Shown here piece after piece: positions 50,209 through 60,095 of a stretch of DNA of 64,000 nt; position 1 is the stretch's first letter; every line of letters begins with the position of its first letter. The notes under the pieces were generated by a model. The model was not told where the DNA came from. It saw only the letters and a list, made by a program, of their open reading frames with translations, and did not search any database. The DNA lies in contig NZ_RHJS01000002.1 in NCBI RefSeq assembly GCF_003885045.1, positions 2,294,001-2,358,000 on the forward strand, in the 5' to 3' direction. A program made the position numbers and the translations under genes. This DNA is from Schaedlerella arabinosiphila. Lineage in GTDB: Bacteria; Bacillota; Clostridia; Lachnospirales; Lachnospiraceae.

Positions 50209-51291
50209 TTACAGATTCTCCTCTTCAAACTTCTTCATAAATGCAACCAGCGCTTCCACTCCTTCATAGGGCATCGCATTGTAAATGCTTGCGCGCATAC
50301 CGCCCACACTCCGGTGTCCCTTAAGGTTTTCCAGCCCCGCCGCTTTGGCTTCTTTTACAAATTTTGCGTCCAGATCCGCGTCCCCGGTCACAAAGGGGAC
50401 ATTCATCAGAGAACGGTCCTTCGCCGCAACGGTTCCTTTGAACAGCTTGCTTTGATCAAGAAAATCATAAAGCAGCTTCGCCTTCTTTTCATTGCGCTCC
50501 TTCATCACTTTCAGGCCGCCCATCTTTTTGAGCCACTTGAACACTTTGCCGCAGATATAAATCCCGTAAGCCGGCGGCGTATTGTACAGCGACTTTGCAT
50601 CCGCATGGGTCTTGTAGGTCAGCATGGTGGGGGTCCCGGGCAGGACGTCCTCGGTGATCAGATCCTCCCTGATGATCACGATCACCACGCCCGCCGGCCC
50701 GATGTTTTTCTGGACTCCGCCGTACACGATCCCGTATTTGGCTACGTCGATCGGTTCAGATAAGAAACAGGAGGAAACGTCCGCTACCAGGGTCTTCCCC
50801 TTTGTATCCGGAAGGGTCTGAAACTTGGTTCCGTAGATCGTATTGTTTTCACAGATATACACATAATCCGCATCCTCGGAAACCGGAAGGTCAGAGCAGT
50901 CCGGAATATAGGAAAAGGTCTGATCCTCGGAGGAAGCGATCCGGTTGACTTTTCCGTACTTTTCCGCTTCCTGGGCCGCCTTTTTCGCCCACTGTCCGGT
51001 AATGATATAATCCGCGGACCGGTTCTTCATCAGGTTCATGGGGATCATGGCAAACTGCTGGGAAGCGCCGCCCTGCAGAAACAATACTTTATAATTGTCC
51101 GGAATCCCCATCAGCTCCCGCAGATCCGCCTCCGCGCCTTTTATGATCTCGTCATAGGCTTTGGACCGGTGGCTCATCTCCATCACGGACATGCCTGTCC
51201 CCTGGTAATCCATCATCTCGTCTGCCGCTTCCCGAAGCACTTCCTCCGGCAGCACGGCCGGCCCTGCTGAAAAGTTATAAACTCTGCCCAT
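50209..51291 (-). CDS. serC: Phosphoserine aminotransferase
   Basis: 360 residues from the ATG at 51291, with TAGGAGG upstream; the frame is open nine codons further. FSAGPAVLPEEVLREAADE at the start and the PLP-lysine site GGVQKNIGPAGVVIV are diagnostic. It transaminates 3-phosphohydroxypyruvate with glutamate. Located between ilvB and serA in the branched-chain/serine operon. No serB is in the window. Confidence 0.97.
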   Translation of the reverse strand: MGRVYNFSAGPAVLPEEVLREAADEMMDYQGTGMSVMEMSHRSKAYDEIIKGAEADLRELMGIPDNYKVLFLQGGASQQFAMIPMNLMKNRSADYIITGQWAKKAAQEAEKYGKVNRIASSEDQTFSYIPDCSDLPVSEDADYVYICENNTIYGTKFQTLPDTKGKTLVADVSSCFLSEPIDVAKYGIVYGGVQKNIGPAGVVIVIIREDLITEDVLPGTPTMLTYKTHADAKSLYNTPPAYGIYICGKVFKWLKKMGGLKVMKERNEKKAKLLYDFLDQSKLFKGTVAAKDRSLMNVPFVTGDADLDAKFVKEAKAAGLENLKGHRSVGGMRASIYNAMPYEGVEALVAFMKKFEEENL

Positions 51292-51321
51292 TTTTTCATT
51301 CCTCCTAGTCTTATCCACAGT

Positions 51322-53001
51322 TTACTTGTTTTTCAGATCGTCCTCATCAAAGGCGTCGCTGATCGCAGCACCAGGTGCGACCATGGGCCACACTTTGTCG
51401 TCGGAATCGATCTGGCAGTCGATCAGTACAGGCTGGTCAGATTTCAGCGCGTCTGCAAACGCCTTCCGAAATTCCTCCTGTGTGGTGACACGGACGCCGA
51501 CAGCCCCCATAGCCTCCGCCAGCTTCGCAAAATCCACGCCGTCATTGAGGACGGTGGCGGAATACCTCTGTCCGTAGAACAGGTTCTGCCACTGGCGTAC
51601 CATACCCAGCACATGGTTGTTGATCACCACCTCAACCACCGGGATCTGGTACCGCGCCGCCGTTGCGATCTCATTCATATTCATCCGGAAACATCCGTCT
51701 CCCGCAATATTGACCACTGTTTTTTCCGGACAGCCCATCTTGGCTCCCAAGGATGCTCCCAGTCCGTAGCCCATGGTGCCCAGGCCCCCGGAGGTCAAAA
51801 ATGTCCTTGGCCTGGAATAGCGGTAATACTGGGCCGCCCACATCTGATGCTGCCCCACCTCAGTGACGATCAGCGCATCCCCTTTGGTCTGACGGTAGAT
51901 CTCCTCCACCACAAAGGGGCCGGTCAGCCCTTCCGGATGATATTTCATGGGGTACTGCTGCTTGTATTCCCGGATCTTTTCCATCCAATCCGGGTGGGAC
52001 TGCCGGGAAAGCTTCCGGTTCACTTTTTTCAGCGCTTCCCGGATATCGCCCGTCACCCCGGCGGTAATCAGTACGTTTTTATTCATCTCCGCAGGATCTA
52101 CGTCAAACTGCAGGATCTTCGCATGCTTTGCGAAAGTCTGTGTATTGCCTGTGACACGGTCGCTGAAGCGGGCACCCAATACAATCAAAAGGTCGCACTC
52201 GCTGACCCCGAAGTTGGAGGTCTTGGTCCCGTGCATACCCAGCATCCCCGTATACCGTTCATCGGTTCCCGGAAAGGCGCCTTTTCCCATCAGGGAATCG
52301 GTCACCGGCGCATCCACTTTCTTCACAAATTCCATCAGCTCTTCGCTGGCGTCGGAGAGCACGGCACCTCCGCCCACAAATATATAGGGCTGCTCTGCCT
52401 CCTCAATCATGGCCACCGCCCGGTCGATCTCCTCCTCCAGGATCTGTTCCCCGTCCGGCATAAAGGGCCGGATCTCTTCCTTTATGTACTCCGCCTTGTT
52501 GGCCGTCACATCCTTTGGGATGTCGATGAGCACCGGGCCGGGCCGGCCGGACCGGGCAATCTGAAACGCCTTCCGGATGGTCCCTGCCAGACTGTCCACA
52601 TCCTTTACGATGTAATTGTGCTTCGTAATGGGCATGGTGATCCCGGTAATGTCCACCTCCTGGAAGCTGTCCTTTCCAAGGAGGGACACCCCTACATTGC
52701 AGGTGATGGCCACGATGGGAATGGAATCCATATAGGCGGTGGCGATACCGGTCACCAGGTTGGTGGCTCCCGGGCCGCTTGTCGCAAAGCAGACCCCTAC
52801 TTTGCCTGTGGCGCGGGCATACCCGTCCGCGGCATGGGCCGCCCCCTGCTCGTGGGAGGTAAGGATATGCTTTATTTCATCACTATGCTGATATAATGCG
52901 TCATATACATTTAAGATCGCGCCGCCCGGATATCCGAACACCATATCCACGCCCTGTTCCTTCAGGCATTCGATCACAATGTCTGCTCCTGTCAAATACA
53001 T
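51322..53001 (-). CDS. ilvB: Acetolactate synthase large subunit
   Basis: 559 residues. TPP enzyme: GYPGGAILNVYDAL, the catalytic Glu in HEQGAAHAADGYAR, and the ThDP/Mg motif NIAGDGCFRMNMNE. It condenses two pyruvates (or pyruvate and 2-oxobutyrate). ATG at 53001 chosen because AGGAGG is 8 bp upstream; a GTG at 53010 sits too close to the ribosome site. No small regulatory subunit (ilvN/ilvH) follows, so it must be elsewhere or absent. Confidence 0.97.
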   Translation of the reverse strand: MYLTGADIVIECLKEQGVDMVFGYPGGAILNVYDALYQHSDEIKHILTSHEQGAAHAADGYARATGKVGVCFATSGPGATNLVTGIATAYMDSIPIVAITCNVGVSLLGKDSFQEVDITGITMPITKHNYIVKDVDSLAGTIRKAFQIARSGRPGPVLIDIPKDVTANKAEYIKEEIRPFMPDGEQILEEEIDRAVAMIEEAEQPYIFVGGGAVLSDASEELMEFVKKVDAPVTDSLMGKGAFPGTDERYTGMLGMHGTKTSNFGVSECDLLIVLGARFSDRVTGNTQTFAKHAKILQFDVDPAEMNKNVLITAGVTGDIREALKKVNRKLSRQSHPDWMEKIREYKQQYPMKYHPEGLTGPFVVEEIYRQTKGDALIVTEVGQHQMWAAQYYRYSRPRTFLTSGGLGTMGYGLGASLGAKMGCPEKTVVNIAGDGCFRMNMNEIATAARYQIPVVEVVINNHVLGMVRQWQNLFYGQRYSATVLNDGVDFAKLAEAMGAVGVRVTTQEEFRKAFADALKSDQPVLIDCQIDSDDKVWPMVAPGAAISDAFDEDDLKNK

Positions 53002-53013
53002 TCCCGGCACCTC

Positions 53014-54687
53014 CTAATTCTTCTTCGGAATTTCCAGGATCGCTCCCCGGTTGCCGGAGGTCACCATGGATGCATATCTTGCCAGATATCCGGTCTTGAC
53101 ATTGGGTTCCTTGGGCTGCCATCTGGATTTCCGCAAAGCCAATTCTTCCTCTGAGACATCCAGTTCCAAACTCAGCTCAGGGATATTGATCCTGATCCGG
53201 TCGCCCTCTTCCACCAGGGCAATGGGGCCGCCCACCGCCGCTTCCGGGGATACGTGCCCGATGGAAGCCCCTCTGGAGGCTCCGCTGAACCGGCCGTCCG
53301 TGATCAGGGCCACGGTAGATCCCAGTCCCATGCCGGCAATGGCGGAGGTGGGGTTGAGCATCTCCCGCATTCCGGGTCCGCCCTTGGGGCCTTCATAGCG
53401 GATGACCACAACGTCCCCGGAGTGGATCTTTCCGCCCCGGATCGCCGCGATGGCGTCCTCCTCGCACTCGAATACCCTTGCAGGACCTTCGTGAACCAGC
53501 ATTTCCTCCACCACTGCGGAACGTTTTACCACGCTTCCGTCAGGCGCCAGGTTCCCTTTTAAGACGGCAAGTCCGCCGGTCTCGCTGTAGGGATGATCCA
53601 CGGGACGGATGACCTCCGGATTCCGGTTGACGCATCCGGAGATGTTTTCGCCCAGTGTTTTTCCGGTTACGGTCATACAGTCCGTATGCAGCAGATTCTT
53701 TTTATTCAGCTCGTTCATCACCGCGCTGACTCCTCCGGCTTCGTTGAGATCCTCCATGTAGGTGGGGCCTGCCGGGGCCAAGTGGCACAGGTTCGGCGTC
53801 TTGGCGCTAATCCCGTTTGCAAAATCAATCTCAAAATCCATGCCGATCTCATGGGCAATGGCCGGCAGATGGAGCATGCTGTTGGTGGAACATCCCAATG
53901 CCATATCCACGGTCAGCGCGTTTAAGACCGCCTTCTCTGTCATGATGTCCCGCGGACGGATGTCACGCTTTACCAGTTCCATCACCTGCATTCCCGCATG
54001 CTTGGCAAGACGGATACGCTCGGAAAATACTGCCGGGATGGTTCCGTTTCCGGGAAGGCCCATGCCCAGCACTTCCGTCAGGCAGTTCATGCTGTTGGCC
54101 GTATACATGCCGGAGCAGGAACCGCAGGTGGGGCACACATTGTTCTCAAATTCGCAGACTTCCTCCTCGGTCATGGTGCCTGCCGCATAGGAACCGACTG
54201 CCTCGAACATGCTGGAAAGGCTCCGCTTCTGCCCTTTGACATGTCCCGCAAGCATGGGGCCGCCGCTGACAAAGATCGTGGGCACGTTGATCCTGGCCGC
54301 CGCCATCAGAAGTCCGGGTACGTTTTTATCGCAGTTGGGGATCATCACCAATGCGTCAAACTGATGCGCCATTGCCAGCGCTTCCGTGGAGTCCGCGATC
54401 AGATCCCTGGTCACCAGGGAATACTTCATCCCGATATGCCCCATGGCAATCCCGTCGCAGACCGCGATGGCCGGAACCATGATGGGAGTCCCTCCTGCCA
54501 TGGATACCCCCAGCTTCACCGCCTCCGTGATCTTATCCAGGTTCATATGTCCCGGCACGATCTCGTTGTAGGAGCTGACCACCCCCACCAGCGGCCTCTC
54601 CAGTTCTTCCTTCGTATATCCAAGCGCGTTAAACAGGGAGCGGTGGGGCGCCTGCCCTACCCCTTTTGTTACGGTATCACTTCTCAT
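53014..54687 (-). CDS. ilvD: Dihydroxy-acid dehydratase
   Basis: 557 residues from the ATG at 54687 (GGAAGG upstream). Fe-S ligands and family motifs are visible: [52 protein letters not shown]. It makes 2-keto acids of valine and isoleucine and needs an oxygen-labile cluster, fitting an anaerobe. The start lies 24 bp after leuB. Confidence 0.97.
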   Translation of the reverse strand: MRSDTVTKGVGQAPHRSLFNALGYTKEELERPLVGVVSSYNEIVPGHMNLDKITEAVKLGVSMAGGTPIMVPAIAVCDGIAMGHIGMKYSLVTRDLIADSTEALAMAHQFDALVMIPNCDKNVPGLLMAAARINVPTIFVSGGPMLAGHVKGQKRSLSSMFEAVGSYAAGTMTEEEVCEFENNVCPTCGSCSGMYTANSMNCLTEVLGMGLPGNGTIPAVFSERIRLAKHAGMQVMELVKRDIRPRDIMTEKAVLNALTVDMALGCSTNSMLHLPAIAHEIGMDFEIDFANGISAKTPNLCHLAPAGPTYMEDLNEAGGVSAVMNELNKKNLLHTDCMTVTGKTLGENISGCVNRNPEVIRPVDHPYSETGGLAVLKGNLAPDGSVVKRSAVVEEMLVHEGPARVFECEEDAIAAIRGGKIHSGDVVVIRYEGPKGGPGMREMLNPTSAIAGMGLGSTVALITDGRFSGASRGASIGHVSPEAAVGGPIALVEEGDRIRINIPELSLELDVSEEELALRKSRWQPKEPNVKTGYLARYASMVTSGNRGAILEIPKKN

Positions 54688-54710
54688 CTTCGTATCCTTC
54701 CTTTCTCTGC

Positions 54711-55796
54711 TCATCTGATATATCCGCAGATCAGGTCGCCCATCTTCGCGGTGCCGATCTGCGTCTTGCCTTCCGACATGATATCTATAGTACGGTATCC
54801 CTCTTTCAATACCTGCGCGACCGCCTGCTCGATTGCATCCGCTTCCCTGTCCAGGTCAAAGGAAAAGCGCAGCATCATGGCGGCGGAAAGTATGGTCGCA
54901 ATGGGATTTGCGATTCCCTTTCCCGCAATGTCCGGCGCAGAACCGCCGCTTGGCTCGTAGAGTCCGAACCGGCTCTCGTTCAGGCTTGCGGACGCCAGCA
55001 TCCCGATGGAGCCGGTCACCATGCTGGCCTCATCGGAGAGGATATCCCCGAACATGTTCTCCGTCAGGATCACATCAAACTGCTTCGGGTCTTTGACAAG
55101 CTGCATGGCGCAGTTGTCCACCAGCATGTGCTCCAGGATCACCTCCGGATAATCCGCGGCCACCTCTTCCACGACCTTTCTCCACAGCCGGGAGGAATCC
55201 AGCACATTGGCTTTGTCCACGCTGGTCACCTTTTTACGCCGCTTCATGGCGATGTCAAATCCGCGCTTCGCAATCCTGCGGATCTCTTGTTCATTGTATG
55301 TAAGGGTATCCCATGCGGTCAGGACACCATCCTTTTCCTCTGTGGCGCGGGCCCCGAAATACAGCCCTCCGGTGAGTTCCCGCATGATCATCATATCAAA
55401 TCCGCCCTGGGTGATCTCTTCCTTCAAAGGGCATGCCCCTTTTAACTCCTCATACAGTACCGCCGGGCGAAGGTTGGCAAACAGATTCAGTTCCTTCCGG
55501 ATTCTGAGAAGCCCTGCCTCCGGCCTCCTGGACGGCTCCAACTGATACCAGGGGGACGTCTTCGCGTCGCCTCCGATGGAACCCATCAATACGGCGTCGC
55601 TGGATCTTGCCAGTTGGACCGTCTCGTCCGTCAGCGGCACTCCGTGTACATCAATGGATGCCCCGCCCATCAAAAGCTGCGTATAGTGCATCTCATGCCC
55701 GTATACTTCTCCCGTCCTGTCCAGAACCTTCATTGCCTCCGTCACGATCTCCGGCCCGATTCCATCGCCTTTAATCACACCGATATTTAATTTCAT
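54711..55796 (-). CDS. leuB: 3-isopropylmalate dehydrogenase
   Basis: 361 residues: [21 protein letters not shown] at the start, substrate site [22 protein letters not shown], and the metal ligands in [20 protein letters not shown]. It oxidatively decarboxylates 3-isopropylmalate in leucine synthesis. It heads the operon leuB-ilvD-ilvB-serC-serA; leuA, leuC and leuD are not in the window. Confidence 0.97.
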   Translation of the reverse strand: MKLNIGVIKGDGIGPEIVTEAMKVLDRTGEVYGHEMHYTQLLMGGASIDVHGVPLTDETVQLARSSDAVLMGSIGGDAKTSPWYQLEPSRRPEAGLLRIRKELNLFANLRPAVLYEELKGACPLKEEITQGGFDMMIMRELTGGLYFGARATEEKDGVLTAWDTLTYNEQEIRRIAKRGFDIAMKRRKKVTSVDKANVLDSSRLWRKVVEEVAADYPEVILEHMLVDNCAMQLVKDPKQFDVILTENMFGDILSDEASMVTGSIGMLASASLNESRFGLYEPSGGSAPDIAGKGIANPIATILSAAMMLRFSFDLDREADAIEQAVAQVLKEGYRTIDIMSEGKTQIGTAKMGDLICGYIR

Positions 55797-55832
55797 ATTC
55801 CATCTTCCTTCCGTATAAAAATGCTATTTGTT

Positions 55833-55861
55833 ATCATACAGCATTTTTTCGGCTGTTTCAA
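55833..55861 (-). promoter_or_regulatory. Sigma-A promoter of the leuB-ilvD-ilvB-serC-serA operon
   Basis: Minus strand TTGAAA (55861-55856), 17-bp spacer, TATGAT (55838-55833), about 35 bp before the leuB start, so the leader is very short: there is no room for a T-box or attenuator. Confidence 0.65.
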
Positions 55862-55936
55862 CCCTTTCGGCTGCAAAATATAAAGCGGAAAGTAATGCCA
55901 GTTACTGTAAATATCCACAAAAAAAGCTGTTTTTTG

Positions 55937-55971
55937 TAAAAAAAAGAAACCGGAGGGCTCTGCCGTCCGGT
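55937..55971 (-). terminator. Terminator after yajC
   Basis: ACCGGA (55949-55954) and TCCGGT (55966-55971) pair with an 11-base loop, followed on the minus strand by TTC and a long T-run. It separates yajC from leuB, about 70 bp beyond the yajC stop. Confidence 0.8.
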
Positions 55972-56041
55972 CTTTTGATGTCTGTATCTGTCCGCCCTGG
56001 ATCTCGGTCCAGGCACGCCCCGATCCTGCCAGCTTGCGGCA

Positions 56042-56356
56042 TCACTCCGCACCCGGCTTCTCAAGCTGGGCGATGGCAGACTTCTGCATGGGAATCCTGC
56101 AGTTCTTATTGCTTCCAAATTCTACGATGACTGCATCGTCTGAAATGTCAATGATGACTCCGTAAAATCCGCTGGTAGTCAGCACGGTATCCCCGATCTC
56201 CATGGTAGCCAGCATTCCCTGGATCCTTTTCTGTTCTTTTTTCTGCGGACGCATCAAAAAGAACCAGAACACACCGATCACTACCGCATACATAACAAAA
56301 ATACCGCCCAATCCTGCCGGTCCCGCCGCCTCATTTGCAGCTAATATTCCATTCAT
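56042..56356 (-). CDS. yajC: Preprotein translocase subunit YajC
   Basis: 104 residues: one N-terminal membrane helix (about 15-35) ending in FFLMRPQKKEQKR, and the conserved cytoplasmic part MLATMEIGDTVLTTSGFYGVI. Associates with the SecDF accessory complex. The gene order tgt-yajC is the same as in many bacteria, where secD follows; here leuB follows instead. Confidence 0.95.
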   Translation of the reverse strand: MNGILAANEAAGPAGLGGIFVMYAVVIGVFWFFLMRPQKKEQKRIQGMLATMEIGDTVLTTSGFYGVIIDISDDAVIVEFGSNKNCRIPMQKSAIAQLEKPGAE

Positions 56357-56480
56357 CCTATTTCCTCCTGCTTTGTAGAAATTCTTATAAATGCCGGTTC
56401 CTCTTCCGACACAATATAGTTATCATACACAAAAAAAACGGATTCTTCAAGACTAATTTTCCATTTTCTATGATTATTCA

Positions 56481-57608
56481 TCATTGTTCCAGAATCCCTG
56501 CAAGCTTCCTTTTTTTGTATTCATGATACGTTCCGGCCTCGATTGCCTCCCGGATCTCCTCCATCATGGTGTTGTAAAAATAGAGGTTGTGCAGGACGCA
56601 GAGGCGCATCCCCAGCATCTCTTTCGCCTTTAAAAGATGCCGGATGTAGGCGCGGCTGTAGCTTCTGCACGCCGGGCACTGGCATCCTTCCTCTATGGGG
56701 CCTGGGTCGGTCTCATATTTTGCGTTGAACAGATTCAGCTTTCCCTGGTCGGTATAGACGTGCCCGTGCCGCCCGTTCCGTGAGGGGTACACGCAGTCGA
56801 AGAAATCCACACCCCGATCCACCGCCTCCAGTATATTGGCAGGCGTCCCCACGCCCATCAGATAGACGGGACGATCCTTCGGGAGCAGGGGAACCACGGC
56901 TTCCAGTATCCGGTACATTTCCTCATGGCTCTCTCCCACCGCCAGGCCGCCGATGGCGTAGCCGTCCAGATCAAGCTCCGTAATCTGCCTGGCATGCTCC
57001 ATGCGGATATCCTCGTAGATCCCTCCCTGATTGATGCCGAACAGCATCTGCTTGCGGTTGATCGTATCCGGCAGCGCATTCAGCCGGTCCATCTCCACCT
57101 TGCAGCGCTTCAGCCAGCGGTAGGTTCTGGATACGGAAGCCTCCATATATGCCCGATCCGCCACGCTGGAGGGGCATTCGTCAAATGCCATTGCAATGGT
57201 GGAGGCCAGATTGGACTGGATCTGCATGCTTTCCTCTGGGCCCATGAAGATCTTCCGTCCGTCAATGTGGGATTGGAAGTGAACTCCTTCCTCCTTGATC
57301 TTTCTTAAGCCTGCCAGCGAAAACACCTGGAATCCGCCGGAGTCTGTCAGGATCGGCCTGTCCCAGTTCATAAACCGGTGCAGCCCGCCCATCTGCCTTA
57401 CCACCTGGTCTCCGGGACGGACATGCAGATGGTACGTATTGGACAGCTCCACCTGGGTTCTGATCTGACGCAGGTCATCAGTAGAGACCGCGCCCTTGAT
57501 GGCCGCCGCAGTCCCTACATTCATGAATACCGGAGTCTCGATTGTTCCATGGACGGTGACGAAACGCCCCCGTTTCGCCATCCCTTCTGTTTTTAATAAT
57601 TGATACAT
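56481..57608 (-). CDS. tgt: tRNA-guanine transglycosylase
   Basis: 375 residues, full length. Catalytic-site motifs DSGGFQVFSL and GINQGGIYEDIR, and the zinc-binding C-terminal CQCPACRSYSRAYIRHL with a later His (LHNLYF). It replaces guanine-34 of certain tRNAs with preQ1. The queuosine pathway otherwise is not present in this window. Confidence 0.97.
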   Translation of the reverse strand: MYQLLKTEGMAKRGRFVTVHGTIETPVFMNVGTAAAIKGAVSTDDLRQIRTQVELSNTYHLHVRPGDQVVRQMGGLHRFMNWDRPILTDSGGFQVFSLAGLRKIKEEGVHFQSHIDGRKIFMGPEESMQIQSNLASTIAMAFDECPSSVADRAYMEASVSRTYRWLKRCKVEMDRLNALPDTINRKQMLFGINQGGIYEDIRMEHARQITELDLDGYAIGGLAVGESHEEMYRILEAVVPLLPKDRPVYLMGVGTPANILEAVDRGVDFFDCVYPSRNGRHGHVYTDQGKLNLFNAKYETDPGPIEEGCQCPACRSYSRAYIRHLLKAKEMLGMRLCVLHNLYFYNTMMEEIREAIEAGTYHEYKKRKLAGILEQ

Positions 57609-57685
57609 CTTTCCCTCTTTCAGAAAACAGGCGGACAGCGCTTTGTGTTCGCCCGTTTCATAATCTCTTGTTTTTTTTGCGGCGC

Positions 57686-59884
57686 TTAATAGTGAATGAT
57701 CACAGGCGTCCCCACCGGCATCATATTATACAAAGCCCCCGCCTGGTCAACAGGCATATTGATACAGCCGTGGGATCCCGCTCCGGTGGCATACAGGGAA
57801 CCGCCGAATGCCGGCTGCCAGTTGGCGTCATGGAATCCGATCCCGCTCCAGGTCACACGCATCCAATATGCAACCGGCGTCCGGTATTCCGGCTGCCCTG
57901 TTGCCGGGTCAATCTCACCCACCAGCGTAGAATTTAATTCCTTTTCCAGAATGCTGTATACGCCGCTGGGCGTCTCTCTCGCCGGATTGGGAACGCCCGT
58001 TACCACATCGGTCTCCAGTGCAATCGCGCCGTCCACGATAAACCACATATGCTGGCCGGACAGATCCACCTCCGCATAGGTGTTGCCCCAGTCCTGAGGA
58101 CCTCGTGAAGCCGCCGTCTGGCCCGGAACGTAGATGGGTTCCCTGGTCACCACTTCCCCCTTCTTGATGCTCTCGACCAGCGCCGGGAACTCGGCGTCCT
58201 CGTCCACCGACCATCCGTAAGTACCGCCGGATACTTCCACGGTCTTTCCCCAGGGGGATGTGATCGTCCGGGTCTTACCCACCGTGTCATACTGCTTTCC
58301 AAATTCTCTCAGCCATTCGCGCACGGCCGCCTCGTCGAAGGTCACCTTCATATTCTCATCCGCAGACACCCAGTTGGAGATCAGCGTCTTATCGACGACC
58401 ACAGGCTGGTCCATGGAATATGTAATGCTTGCCTTTAAGTACTCGTTCATCTCGTTGCAGGCTGCCCGCACATCCCCTGACTCGGACGTATATTTCGGCA
58501 GGGCATAGCAGTTTTCCGCCACCATATCCAGTTCCGGCTGAAATTCGGAAATATACTGATGGATCTTTTCGCGGAGCAGGTCCTGATTCACTTCCGTCCC
58601 CGTCACTTCAGGCTCCACCTCATACTCTGTCCCATTAAATTTGGGATACGCGGATGTGGGCGGAGTCTGCTCTGCCTTGACTGCCTGCAGATTATGGATC
58701 TTCTTCTCCAGAGCATCCCGGTCGTAAGATACCTCCACCGTAGCCTTGGAGGAATTTTTCACAAAAAATGCCTGGGGCCAGAGAAACGCGTTCTGATTCT
58801 TGAGGACATTTTCAATATCCTGATTTTCTTTATATTCCAGCGAAATCTCCGCACCGCTGATGGTGTCTGTCTTGTTGTCCTTTTCCCGGATCGTCAGGCT
58901 GTATCCCTTTACCTGCTGCTGGATGTATTCCTTCACATCCTCCACTGTCTGCCTGGAAAAATCATGGCCGTTGATCTCCGTATTCATATAAAAATGGCTC
59001 ATAAAATATACGGAAACTCCGATATAAGCCGCGGCACATACGCCGATAAACACCCCCACCGTGATCAGTGCGACCGGTAATCCGGATTTTTTCTGCCTTC
59101 TTCCCGAACCGGTTGCTTTTGCAGGATTGCCGGAACTTTTCCTTGTTCCCGGCCTTTTGCCCCCGTTTTTCTGGACACCAGGTTTTCCCGGATCAGTTTT
59201 CTTTGCCCCGGCTTTTCCCGGGGTGCTTTTGGATGCCCCGGTTCTTTCTGGGCCGCTCTTTGGTCCCGGCTTTTCCGCAGCGCCTTTTGGAGCTTCTTTT
59301 TTCACGGCATTGGCTTTCGGCACTTCCTTCTTTCCGGCAAGGTCCTTCGGCGCTTCCTTCTTTCCGGTGCTGGTTTTCGGCGCTTCCTTCTTTCCGGCGC
59401 CGGCTTTCGGTGCTTCTTGTTTCACGGCGCCGCTTTTTTGCGTTCCGGATTTTTCCGGGCCGTTTTTTATCTTTCCAGTGTCCCTCTTCACCGGTTCCTC
59501 CCTCTTTTTGTCTGGATTTTTATTGATTTCTTTTTTCATATCTTTCTGATCCCGAACCTCCAAATTCTGCGTATTGGTGCCTGATGCCTGATATGGAATA
59601 TCCGCTCCCTCCCTTTTCCCTTCCGGGCCTGACGGATATTGTTCCGCTGCCTTTCCGATATCCGAATCCTCCGGATGTTTTTCCGATGTCTTTTTTACAG
59701 GATTCGGATCGATCGGCGCCTTGTCCGGTCCTCCTCTATGTTCTCTGATGCTTTCTCTCATATTACCATGTATATCTTCATCTTCATCCAGATATTCGTC
59801 TTCGTCATCCAGATAGTAATCCTCGTAATTTATCTCTTCTCCTGAGTAAAAATCATCGTTTAGATCTTTGGCATTTTTGCTCAT
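57686..59884 (-). CDS. L,D-transpeptidase (YkuD) with long repetitive cytoplasmic region
   Basis: 732 residues from the ATG at 59884 (AGGGGAG upstream). Residues 1-50 are acidic; about 50-265 are a Lys/Pro/Ala-rich low-complexity stretch with decapeptide repeats; the membrane helix is about 268-296. The extracellular part holds peptidoglycan-binding-like modules (about 300-590) and a C-terminal YkuD domain with catalytic SHGCINM (His705, Cys707). It forms 3-3 cross-links or attaches proteins to peptidoglycan. The long cytoplasmic basic region is unusual for the family. It has its own promoter divergent from aroC. Confidence 0.93.
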   Translation of the reverse strand: MSKNAKDLNDDFYSGEEINYEDYYLDDEDEYLDEDEDIHGNMRESIREHRGGPDKAPIDPNPVKKTSEKHPEDSDIGKAAEQYPSGPEGKREGADIPYQASGTNTQNLEVRDQKDMKKEINKNPDKKREEPVKRDTGKIKNGPEKSGTQKSGAVKQEAPKAGAGKKEAPKTSTGKKEAPKDLAGKKEVPKANAVKKEAPKGAAEKPGPKSGPERTGASKSTPGKAGAKKTDPGKPGVQKNGGKRPGTRKSSGNPAKATGSGRRQKKSGLPVALITVGVFIGVCAAAYIGVSVYFMSHFYMNTEINGHDFSRQTVEDVKEYIQQQVKGYSLTIREKDNKTDTISGAEISLEYKENQDIENVLKNQNAFLWPQAFFVKNSSKATVEVSYDRDALEKKIHNLQAVKAEQTPPTSAYPKFNGTEYEVEPEVTGTEVNQDLLREKIHQYISEFQPELDMVAENCYALPKYTSESGDVRAACNEMNEYLKASITYSMDQPVVVDKTLISNWVSADENMKVTFDEAAVREWLREFGKQYDTVGKTRTITSPWGKTVEVSGGTYGWSVDEDAEFPALVESIKKGEVVTREPIYVPGQTAASRGPQDWGNTYAEVDLSGQHMWFIVDGAIALETDVVTGVPNPARETPSGVYSILEKELNSTLVGEIDPATGQPEYRTPVAYWMRVTWSGIGFHDANWQPAFGGSLYATGAGSHGCINMPVDQAGALYNMMPVGTPVIIHY
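59285..59434 (-). repeat. 30-bp tandem repeats in the L,D-transpeptidase gene
   Basis: Five consecutive 10-residue units (residues 151-200) of the type xxAGKKEAPK; the DNA copies are imperfect. The lysine/alanine/proline composition recalls histone H1-like tails. Confidence 0.85.
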
Positions 59885-59936
59885 CTGATACTTCTCCCCT
59901 ATAAAACATGTACAAACATATAAGCATCCAGAATTT

Positions 59937-59965
59937 ATTATATAACGAAAAAACCGGAATGTACA
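59937..59965 (-). promoter_or_regulatory. Promoter of the L,D-transpeptidase gene
   Basis: Minus strand TGTACA (59965-59960), 17-bp spacer, perfect TATAAT (59942-59937), about 50 bp before the ATG. The -35 matches consensus at four of six. Confidence 0.6.
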
Positions 59966-59997
59966 GCACAAAATCATGAAAGCTTCCCTATTTGTGA

Positions 59998-60026
59998 TTG
60001 CACCGCAGAGTTTCTTCCTATATAAT
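59998..60026 (+). promoter_or_regulatory. Sigma-A promoter of aroC
   Basis: TTGCAC (59998-60003), 17-bp spacer, perfect TATAAT (60021-60026), leaving a leader of about 60 bases before aroC. Divergent from the L,D-transpeptidase promoter, with the two -35 boxes about 30 bp apart. Confidence 0.75.
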
Positions 60027-60095
60027 ATGGATAGCCGTTCACATAAATTGCATATATTCTGGACACCCTATCCATGATCGAAAGGAGATTTTAAC

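Noticed and set aside
51613..52896. A 427-codon plus-strand frame
   Set aside because: Antisense to ilvB, whose TPP-binding motifs are all intact. His- and Gly-rich composition is typical of the shadow frame.
55805..55855. A leader hairpin or riboswitch for leuB (AATGCT/AGCATT inverted repeat)
   Set aside because: The repeat overlaps the -10 of the promoter, so most of it is not in the transcript and it cannot act as a leader structure.
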